Assembly: GCA_028875345.1 (NCBI GenBank)
Contig: JAPPEG010000068.1
Span: 1-64,000, forward strand
Direction of reading: 5' to 3'
From: Gemmatimonadota bacterium
GTDB taxonomy: Bacteria; Latescibacterota; UBA2968; UBA8231
Length of the DNA: 64,000 nucleotides
In this document: piece after piece, positions 57,760 to 64,000 of the stretch
How positions within the stretch are numbered: the first letter of the stretch is position 1
Layout of the letters: each line of letters starts with the position of its first letter
Translations under genes and position numbers: made by a program
Notes under the pieces: model-generated
Databases searched by the model: none
The model's input: the letters and a program-made list of their open reading frames with translations, nothing else
What the model was told of the DNA's origin: nothing

Positions 57760-60066
57760 ATGTCCGAGTTTTTGCATACGCCCAAAGGAGAGAAGAGACC
57801 CCAAGCGCTGGGGGTGCTCCTCCTCGGTCTCGGCGCGTTTTTGCTTGTCTGCTTGATATCCCATTCGCCGCTGGATCCTCCTAATTCGAGCCGCTCGGTG
57901 GCGGAGAGTTTGAATTGGGGGGGGTGGATCGGTGCGTATGCGTCGTATGGGGCCTTTGCGGGCATGGGATTGGCCGCGTATGTCTGGCCCGCGCTCTTGT
58001 TGTTGTGGGGCTGGAATAGGGTGCGCTGCCAGCCGGTGGCTCTTGCGGTGCAGCGCAGTGTGGGCCTTTTGCTCATGGCCGTCTTCATCAGCATCGCTAC
58101 TGGTCTGCCCGACTATTCGCCGCACACGGCCTACGCGCTGGGCGGTGTGCTGGGAACCCAGATTAGTTTGGATCTCCTCATACCGTACCTAGGGAGGCTA
58201 GGGGCGGCGGTTTTGCTGGGCTCGTTCTTTGTGGTTGCGGTGATTTTGACCCCCGGACTGAACTGGCGGCTGTTGGCGTGGTTTGGCGGTGGTTTGGCGG
58301 TGGTTTGGCGGTGGCTCGGGCGTTTGCGGAGACTGCTCCCCACTATGCATAAGAGCAAAGCCGCAAAACGGAAACGGGGCGAAGCCGCCATGGTGCGAGA
58401 AATGCGACCCGAGATTGGCGCGGAGTCTCGGGTCGAGGATGCGGCCCCTTGGAAGCCAATGGTTGAAGAGGTTGCTGTAGTGGAGCCTCGGGTGCAGGAA
58501 CCAGCGCGCGTTGAGCGGCGAGAGCGCAAAAAGAAGAAGGAATCGGCGGTTGAAGATGCAGTTGTGCCAGAGCCGGTACGCCAACAAGAGAAGGCAGAGC
58601 CAGCCCGCAAGCAAGCCAGTGGTCGCTACGAAATCCCGAGCACCCAGTTGCTAGACGAAGTGCCAGCTAGCCAAAGTGACGTCTCTAAGGAGGTCTTGCT
58701 GGAAAACGCCAAGCTGCTGGAGAATGCGCTGGGTAATTTCGACGTGGCCTGTCAGGTCGTGGAGGTGAGTCCCGGGCCAGTGGTGACGCGCTACGAGGTG
58801 GAGCCAGCCCCAGGGGTCAAGGTCAATCGCATTGCCGCGCTTTCGGACGATCTCGCGCGCGTGATGAGTGCCAAAGGCATTCGCATTCAAGCGCCGGTGC
58901 CAGGCAAATCCGTGGTGGGGGTGGAGATTGCCAATCAGGAGCGAGAGACCGTTTACTTGCGCGAGATCATCGAAGACGAGGTGTTCAGCCGGTCGGATTC
59001 CAAGCTGGTCATGGCCTTGGGCAAGACTATTTCGGGCGAGCCGTGCGCCGCGGATTTGGCCAAAATGCCTCATCTATTGGTCGCCGGTGCCACTGGGGCT
59101 GGCAAGAGCGTGTGCCTGAACAGCCTAATTTGCAGTATCCTCCTCAAGGCCACGCCGGACGAAGTGCGCTTTATCATGGTCGATCCCAAGGTCGTCGAAT
59201 TGACGATGTACAACGATATACCACACTTGCTGGTGCCGGTTATCACCGAGCCGAAAAAGGCCGCCGAGGCCCTGAAGTGGGCGGTAGCCGAAATGGAAGC
59301 TCGTTACCAGAAGTTGGCCCAACTGGGGGTGCGCAATCTGTCCGACTACAACGCCAAGCTGGCGAGCGTCCAAGCCGAGGCTGCAGAAGACGGCGTTGAG
59401 CTTGGGAAGCCGCTGGCGTACATCGTGATAGTAATCGACGAATTTGCCGACTTGATGATGACGGCCCCCGCTGAGGTGGAGACCTCGCTGATGGGTTTGG
59501 CGCAGAAGTCGCGCGCTGTGGGCATTCACATCATTTTGGCGACCCAGCGGCCTTCGGTGAACGTGATTACCGGGGTAATCAAGGCCAACTTCCCTTCGCG
59601 TATTGCTTTCCAAGTGGCGTCGAAGACGGACTCGCGCACGATCCTCGATCTCAATGGGGCCGAGCGGCTCTTGGGGATGGGCGATATGCTCTTTCTGCCG
59701 AGCGGCCAAGGCGAGCCAATCCGCGTCCACGGGGCCTTTATTTCTGGTGAGGAAACCGAGCGCTTGGTCGAAGCATTGAAAGAGAGCCAGTACGAGGCCG
59801 AGGAAGTTGCGGTGTTTTCCGAGCAGCCGGATATTAACGCGGCTGCCGATGTGCGCGACGACCTTTTCGACGATGCCGTGCGCTTAGTCTGCGAACATCA
59901 GCAGGCCTCCACATCGTTTTTGCAGCGGCGCTTAAAAGTGGGTTATTCCCGCGCCGCGCGATTGATGGACGAGCTGGAGGCCGCCGGTATCGTCGGGCCG
60001 ATCGTCGGGGCAAAGCCGCGCGAGATTCTCGTCGAGAGTGCGGAAGAGGAGGATGCGGAAAAATGA
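57760..60066 (+). CDS. ftsK: DNA translocase FtsK/SpoIIIE
   Basis: Pumps DNA through the division septum and coordinates chromosome dimer resolution. The 768-aa protein has four or five N-terminal membrane helices, an Ala/Glu/Lys-rich linker (about residues 200-290), then the motor: LLVAGATGAGKSVCLNSL (Walker A) near residue 445, YIVIVIDEFADLMM (Walker B) near 558 and a winged-helix gamma domain (TSFLQRRLKVGYSRAARLMDELEAAG) at the C-terminus, which reads KOPS sequences. Length is normal for the family. An 11-bp tandem repeat lies in the membrane-domain coding region. It overlaps lolA by four bases. Confidence 0.95.
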   Translation: MSEFLHTPKGEKRPQALGVLLLGLGAFLLVCLISHSPLDPPNSSRSVAESLNWGGWIGAYASYGAFAGMGLAAYVWPALLLLWGWNRVRCQPVALAVQRSVGLLLMAVFISIATGLPDYSPHTAYALGGVLGTQISLDLLIPYLGRLGAAVLLGSFFVVAVILTPGLNWRLLAWFGGGLAVVWRWLGRLRRLLPTMHKSKAAKRKRGEAAMVREMRPEIGAESRVEDAAPWKPMVEEVAVVEPRVQEPARVERRERKKKKESAVEDAVVPEPVRQQEKAEPARKQASGRYEIPSTQLLDEVPASQSDVSKEVLLENAKLLENALGNFDVACQVVEVSPGPVVTRYEVEPAPGVKVNRIAALSDDLARVMSAKGIRIQAPVPGKSVVGVEIANQERETVYLREIIEDEVFSRSDSKLVMALGKTISGEPCAADLAKMPHLLVAGATGAGKSVCLNSLICSILLKATPDEVRFIMVDPKVVELTMYNDIPHLLVPVITEPKKAAEALKWAVAEMEARYQKLAQLGVRNLSDYNAKLASVQAEAAEDGVELGKPLAYIVIVIDEFADLMMTAPAEVETSLMGLAQKSRAVGIHIILATQRPSVNVITGVIKANFPSRIAFQVASKTDSRTILDLNGAERLLGMGDMLFLPSGQGEPIRVHGAFISGEETERLVEALKESQYEAEEVAVFSEQPDINAAADVRDDLFDDAVRLVCEHQQASTSFLQRRLKVGYSRAARLMDELEAAGIVGPIVGAKPREILVESAEEEDAEK
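58281..58313 (+). repeat. Three tandem copies of an 11-bp repeat inside ftsK
   Basis: GTTTGGCGGTG occurs three times head to tail, encoding part of a Trp/Gly-rich segment (WFGGGLAVVWRWLG). Because 11 is not a multiple of three, gain or loss of one copy would shift the frame of ftsK. Confidence 0.85.
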
Positions 60067-60707
60067 GACTGTCGTTGTGGACCATTTCTTGTATGTGCTT
60101 GGCGGCAAGCACGGCTTTTGGACAAAGCGGCGAAGAAATCATCGCTAGGGTGCAAAAGCGCCTCGCTAGCTACAAGACGTTTTCAGCCCGCTTTGAAAAG
60201 CAGTTCTACTGGGCCGTGCTGGATAAGTACCGCAGCCGCGAGGGCCAGATCTATTTGCGCCGCCCGAATCGCTTTCGCATCGAACTGGAAGGCGGCGATG
60301 TAGTGGTGGCCGATGGCAAGGCCGTCTGGTCGTATGTCGTGCACAACGGCCAAGTGGTGATCAGTCCCTACGAAGCGGAAATAAAGACCCCGTGGGAAGT
60401 ATTTTTCGACTATACCGAGCGCTATGTGCCCATTGCGGTGGAGGAAAGCGCGTTGGGGGGACGGCCTTGCTATTTGCTGATCATGGCACCGGAAAACGAA
60501 GCCTCTGTGGTCGAACAGATGCGGGTTTGGGTGGATCCTAGGGGATGGATTCTACTGCAAGTTGAGCAGCGCGAGGCCAATGGCAATCGCACTGCGTACG
60601 TCCTGAGGGATCACCGCGCCAACAGGAGGATAGCCGACGAGGTCTTTTCTTTTAAGGTGCCAGAAGGGGTGGAGGTGCTGGACACGAGGGAATCTCCTGT
60701 TGAGTAA
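60063..60707 (+). CDS. lolA: Outer-membrane lipoprotein carrier protein LolA
   Basis: A periplasmic chaperone that ferries lipoproteins from the inner to the outer membrane. The 214-aa protein has a signal peptide ending STAFGQ near residue 20, followed by the LolA pattern SYKTFSARFEKQFYWAVLDKYRSREGQIYLRRPNRFRIEL with VVADGKAVWSYV near residue 80. Its presence shows a double-membrane (Gram-negative) envelope. ATG 60063 overlaps the ftsK stop, as lolA commonly follows ftsK. The downstream protease start overlaps its stop by 8 bp. Confidence 0.92.
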   Translation: MRLSLWTISCMCLAASTAFGQSGEEIIARVQKRLASYKTFSARFEKQFYWAVLDKYRSREGQIYLRRPNRFRIELEGGDVVVADGKAVWSYVVHNGQVVISPYEAEIKTPWEVFFDYTERYVPIAVEESALGGRPCYLLIMAPENEASVVEQMRVWVDPRGWILLQVEQREANGNRTAYVLRDHRANRRIADEVFSFKVPEGVEVLDTRESPVE

Positions 60708-62373
60708 GGGGGTGCGGTGGTGGTGCGGGGCTCTGCTGGTACACGTGGGGGCCTTGGCGGTTGCAGCGGATCAGAGTATCTGGATTCTGTTGCGCGACAA
60801 AACGGATGCCGAGGGACGGCGCATCGCTTGGGTGGATTTGGGGGCTGGTCATACGGACGCGGAACTGAATCTGCCCGTCAGCCAACGCTATATCGAACGG
60901 CTGCGGAAGATGGGGGTGGTGGTGCGCTTCTCCTCGCGTTGGCTCAACGCAGTCAGCGCGCGGGTTTCGTCCGAGGTACAGCTCCGAGTGCAGACTGCGG
61001 ATTTTGTCGTTGCAACGCGGCCCGTGCAGCGCTTGCAGAGGCCTAGTCCACCGCCGCCCGGACTGTTTGCTAGCCCTAAATTGCTGCAAAGCCGTTATGG
61101 CCTAGCCTTTGAGCAGTTGGCCCAAATCGCCGTTCCTCCCCTACACGACCAAGGTCTGACGGGTGCTGGGGTGCGCGTGGCCTTGCTCGACAACGGTTTC
61201 CACTACGCCGAACACGCGGCCTTCACCTTCATTCGCGTGGTGGCCCAGCGCGACTTTGTCAATGACGACGAGATTGTCAGCGATGAAGCCGATCAACCCA
61301 TCACGGGCGACGAAAGGAGCGGCAGCCAAAACTTGCACGGTGCGCAAGTACTTTCCCTGCTGGCAGGCTATCAGCCCGATCACTTTGTCGGCGTGGCACC
61401 CGACGCTGAGTACATCTTGGCCAAGACCGAACTAGACGACAACTTGCCCGAAATGCCCTCGGAGGAGGATCGCTGGATCGCCGGTTTGGAATGGGCAGAT
61501 AGCTTGGGAGCGCAGGTGGTCAACAGTTCGTTGGGCTACAATCGGTGGGACGACGGCACGGGTTACTCGCCAGCGGATCTGGACGGGGAAACAGCGCTGA
61601 CGAGCGTGGCAGCGGCGCTGGCGGTGCGGCGCGGCATCGTGGTGGTGGTGGCCGCGGGCAATGAGGCCAACCGAGATTGGCACTACATAACGATACCGGC
61701 GGACGCCGATGGCGCGATTGCGGTGGGGGCGGTAGATGTGCCCGGCAGCGGCGAGCGCATGCCGCAGATTGCCTCCTTTAGCTCGCGGGGGCCAACGGCT
61801 GATGGCCGCATTAAGCCGGATGTAGTCGCGCCCGGCAGCGGCGTGGTGGTCGCGGATCTGCGGCGCGGAGGCTATGTGCGCAAGGGCGGCACTTCCTTTG
61901 CGGCACCCTTGGTGAGCGGGATTTGCGCCCTATTGTTGCAAAAAAATCCCGAATGGACGCCGGCCCAAGTACTGGAGGCTTTGCGCTCGACCGCGCTGGA
62001 CTTGGGAGTCGCCGGTCCCGACACGGTGTATGGCTGGGGTCAGATAAACGCGCTGGCGGCCAGTGGCCTCGACGAGGTGCCGCCGGAGGAGGATCGCCTG
62101 TTGGCACCCTTTCCCAATCCAGCGCGGGATGGGGTGGTGTATTTTCCCGTGCAGCTAGCCGAGCGCGGCCTCGTCGAGTTGAGCGTTTTTGACATAGTGG
62201 GTCGATTGGTGTTCACCGAGCGCTGGGATCTGTGGCCGGGGAGCCACGACCGGCCGGGCCGCGCCCCGCGCTGGACGCCGGGCCGGGCCGTAGCCAACGG
62301 GATGTACTTCTATCAACTGCGGTTGCCTAGCCGCAGCCGCTTGGGCAAAATTGCCCTTGTGCGCGCCCCTTGA
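60700..62373 (+). CDS. Secreted subtilisin-family serine protease (S8) with C-terminal sorting domain
   Basis: A 557-aa secreted subtilase. After a short signal (VHVGALAVAADQ) and propeptide, the triad is visible: Asp in VRVALLDNGFHYAEH near residue 160, His in SQNLHGAQVLSLL near 212 and Ser in RKGGTSFAAPLVSG near 395; the oxyanion Asn lies in AAGNEAN near 322. The last about 80 residues include FPNPARDGVVYFPV and GMYFYQLRLP, the third FCB-type sorting domain in this window. Start is TTG 60700 (GTG 60712 is an alternative). It may process surface proteins. Confidence 0.9.
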   Translation: MSKGVRWWCGALLVHVGALAVAADQSIWILLRDKTDAEGRRIAWVDLGAGHTDAELNLPVSQRYIERLRKMGVVVRFSSRWLNAVSARVSSEVQLRVQTADFVVATRPVQRLQRPSPPPPGLFASPKLLQSRYGLAFEQLAQIAVPPLHDQGLTGAGVRVALLDNGFHYAEHAAFTFIRVVAQRDFVNDDEIVSDEADQPITGDERSGSQNLHGAQVLSLLAGYQPDHFVGVAPDAEYILAKTELDDNLPEMPSEEDRWIAGLEWADSLGAQVVNSSLGYNRWDDGTGYSPADLDGETALTSVAAALAVRRGIVVVVAAGNEANRDWHYITIPADADGAIAVGAVDVPGSGERMPQIASFSSRGPTADGRIKPDVVAPGSGVVVADLRRGGYVRKGGTSFAAPLVSGICALLLQKNPEWTPAQVLEALRSTALDLGVAGPDTVYGWGQINALAASGLDEVPPEEDRLLAPFPNPARDGVVYFPVQLAERGLVELSVFDIVGRLVFTERWDLWPGSHDRPGRAPRWTPGRAVANGMYFYQLRLPSRSRLGKIALVRAP

Positions 62374-62380
62374 GGAAGCC

Positions 62381-62908
62381 ATGGTAATCAGAGCGAGCGA
62401 GCGCAAAAAGCAGTTGAACAAACGCCTGCGGATGCTCAATCGCGTCGTCTTGGGCGGCGTGACCCTCTTTGTGCCGATCTACATTGGGGTGAGCTTGACA
62501 GGCGGATCGGCAGACAAGCTGGAAAATTTGACCAACCTGTTCGCCAACATCAACAACCAAGTTGCCCTGACGGTACCCGTGGACGGGGTGCGCTACATGC
62601 ACTTTTTTCACGGTCCGCCTGACGAGGGACACAAGTTCGTGCTCGTCGACGTGCGGTTGCAGGTGAATTTGCAGCTTGCTTGGGTGATTGTACCGAAGTG
62701 TTTTCAGCTAGTTGACGATGGTGGGCGGCGCTATTATCCGCTGTCGCGATCGCCGTTTTTCATTGCACACACCGACCAACTCAAGGGGACGAAGGGCGAG
62801 GTGTACGAGGGGCAGCTACTTTTTGAAATACCCTCTGAACGCAAGCACGAAAGCCTCCTTTTTGATCGCTACTACGAAACCAAGGAAGATGACAATGGCC
62901 ACGATTGA
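62381..62908 (+). CDS. Membrane-anchored protein of unknown function (DUF4352-like domain)
   Basis: A 175-aa protein with one membrane helix (VVLGGVTLFVPIYIGVSLTGG, about residues 20-40) and a C-terminal beta-rich domain (FVLVDVRLQVNLQLAWVIVP, YYPLSRSPFFI, GEVYEGQLLFEIPSE) similar to the Ig-like DUF4352 or telomeric-repeat-type fold. ATG 62381 follows GAGGAA; the track start at 62351 has no RBS. Its last 14 bp overlap the prfB start, so the genes are translationally linked. Family assignment is tentative. Confidence 0.65.
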   Translation: MVIRASERKKQLNKRLRMLNRVVLGGVTLFVPIYIGVSLTGGSADKLENLTNLFANINNQVALTVPVDGVRYMHFFHGPPDEGHKFVLVDVRLQVNLQLAWVIVPKCFQLVDDGGRRYYPLSRSPFFIAHTDQLKGTKGEVYEGQLLFEIPSERKHESLLFDRYYETKEDDNGHD

Positions 62909-63990
62909 GGAACAGTTGACAAGCGGGCGGCAGCAGCTAGAGCGGCTGCGAGGGTATCTTTGACATAAGTGGTAAGAAGGAAGAGTTGGCTGCGCTAGAA
63001 AAGCGCATGGCGGCCGCGGATTTTTGGAGTGATCGGCGGCAAGCCGAATCCGTCGGCAAGACAGTGCGCATCCTCAAGGACATCATCGCTGATTGGGAGA
63101 CCTTGGACGCGCAGTTGGAGGACTTGGATCAACTGCGGCAGATGGCGGTCGAAGAGGGCGATACAGAGGCGCTGGCCGAGGTCGAGGCCGAGGTCGAAAG
63201 CGCCATGCAGGGCATTGGCGAATTGGAGTTTCGCACGATGCTCAACGACGAGGCCGATCCCAAAAACGCAATTCTCGTCATTCACTCGGGAGCAGGGGGC
63301 ACGGATGCCGCCGAATGGGCGTCGATGTTGATGCGCCTGTACACGCGCTGGACCGAGCGCCACGGCATGGAATGCACGGTCGTGGATCTGCAGCAGGCCG
63401 AGGAAGCTGGCATCAAGGGCGCAACCATTGAGGTTAGAGGGGATTATGCGTATGGCTACCTCAAGGCCGAGGCCGGCGTCCATCGCTTGGTGCGGCTCTC
63501 GCCGTTTGATACGAGTCGCCGCCGGCACACTTCGTTTGCGTCGGTCTTTGTCTATCCAGAAGTCGAAGACGATATCGAGGTGGATATCAACGACGAGGAC
63601 GTGAAGGTCGAAACCTACCGCTCCGGAGGCGCGGGCGGCCAACACGTGAACAAGACCGCCTCAGCCGTGCGGCTCACGCATCTGCCCACTGGCATTGTCG
63701 TCCAGTGCCAAAACGAGCGCTCGCAGTTTAAGAACAAAGCCACTGCGTTTAAGGTGCTCAAGGCGCGCCTGTACCAGCACCTCAAGGACGAACAGAAGCA
63801 GAAACAGCTCGCGGTGGAGAGCACCAAGAAGAGCATTGACTTCGGCTCGCAGATCCGCTCCTACGTGCTCCATCCATACACCATAGTCAAAGACCACCGC
63901 ACCGCTTGCGAAACGGCCAATGTCCAAGCGGTAATGGACGGCGACATCGACCGCTTCATCCGCGCCTATTTGACCGAGGGACAAACGTGA
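62895..63990 (+). CDS. prfB: Peptide chain release factor 2 with programmed +1 frameshift
   Basis: RF2 ends translation at UGA and UAA. The gene is split in the track: the zero frame from ATG 62895 ends MATIEEQLTSG...RGYL at UGA 62961-62963, and the long frame with the conserved GGQ domain begins downstream. The junction CGAGGGTATCTTTGAC, with an SD-like GAGGG five bases before CTT-TGA, matches the classical autoregulated +1 shift (CTT-TGA-C to CTT-T-GAC). Joined, the protein is 364 aa. YRSGGAGGQHVNKTASAVR near residue 235 is the GGQ catalytic loop, and SPFDTSRRRHTS is the RF2-type SPF tripeptide for UGA reading. Confidence 0.97.
62950..62964 (+). promoter_or_regulatory. Programmed frameshift site of prfB
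   Basis: SD-like GAGGG (62950-62954), then TATCTT and UGA (62961-62963) followed by C. Low RF2 slows termination at the UGA and favours slippage to the +1 frame, raising RF2 synthesis. Confidence 0.95.
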
Positions 63991-64000
63991 GCATTGCTTT
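63987..64000 (+). CDS. Start of a further gene, cut by the window edge
   Basis: GTG 63987 overlaps the prfB stop (GTGA) and begins a frame reading MSIA before the window ends. Too short to identify. Confidence 0.4.

Noticed and set aside
62961-62963. prfB interrupted by a stop (pseudogene)
   Set aside because: The CTT-TGA-C context with an upstream SD-like sequence is the known RF2 programmed frameshift.
1-64000. CRISPR arrays, rRNA or tRNA genes
   Set aside because: No regularly spaced repeats of CRISPR type, no rRNA-like conserved segments and no cloverleaf with CCA-type ends were seen on either strand, though a tRNA scan was not run.

Overview
The window is a gene-dense, GC-rich bacterial chromosome segment. 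I infer a marine or host-associated member of the FCB group, most like Latescibacterota or Poribacteria-type genomes. The reasons are three secreted proteins ending in an FCB-type C-terminal domain (NPFNP..T motif, GMYFY ending) and a set of sulfatase, phytanoyl-CoA dioxygenase, Gfo/Idh/MocA, enolase-superfamily and DUF4874/DUF4832 genes. The taxonomic call is inference. I see no rRNA, tRNA or CRISPR array.

Layout. 1-5.9 kb (+): DAHP synthase, an MFS transporter, a Gfo/Idh oxidoreductase, a TIM-barrel protein and an epimerase. 5.9-6.06 kb: a 156-bp MITE-like inverted repeat between convergent genes. 6-14.8 kb (-): sulfatase, DUF4874/DUF4832 lipoprotein, a 25-residue ORF, mannonate-dehydratase-like protein, an AT-rich DUF2971 gene, a Nudix hydrolase, an orphan family-5 solute-binding lipoprotein and a PhyH-type oxygenase. 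14.9-15.6 kb (+): a second PhyH oxygenase. 15.6-20.8 kb (-): a tight five-gene operon headed by selD. 20.9-23.5 kb (+): MlrC-type peptidase and a second Gfo/Idh enzyme. 23.5-30.6 kb (-): potassium channel, a phosphonate catabolic set (FAD oxidoreductase, phosphonoacetate hydrolase, zinc dehydrogenase), two SDR-type proteins and IMP dehydrogenase. 30.8-36.5 kb: YtxH protein, a heterodimeric ABC exporter, rdgB, a TPR protein and a small selenoprotein. 36.6-44.4 kb (+): HEAT lipoprotein, hisG-hisD-hisB, a glycosyltransferase, a YfhO-like membrane protein and a small coiled-coil protein. 44.5-50.7 kb: two large surface proteins with a leader ORF and matching hairpins. 50.8-52.2 kb: moaD, moaE, a dual-specificity phosphatase and a zinc-ribbon protein. 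52.28-53.56 kb: a TnpB-only IS200/IS605-type element. 53.6-64 kb (+): YbbR, tsaD, VWA protein, ftsK, lolA, a subtilase, a membrane-anchored protein and prfB.

The most notable result is recoding of UGA, which the six-frame track hides. selD reads through an in-frame UGA at codon 25 (CGGUASK), so the track shows it N-terminally truncated. A complete 77-aa SelW-like gene with a CxxU motif is absent from the track. Both UGAs are followed at once by a SECIS-like hairpin. prfB, which encodes the UGA-reading release factor, carries the classical +1 programmed frameshift. The organism therefore very probably makes selenoproteins, although selA, selB and tRNA-Sec are not in this window.

Second is the control region of the 1263-residue surface protein. 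A perfect sigma70-type promoter (TTGACA-17-TATAAT) drives a 45-codon leader ORF whose stop overlaps the surface-protein start (TAATG), and a hairpin lies against its Shine-Dalgarno sequence.
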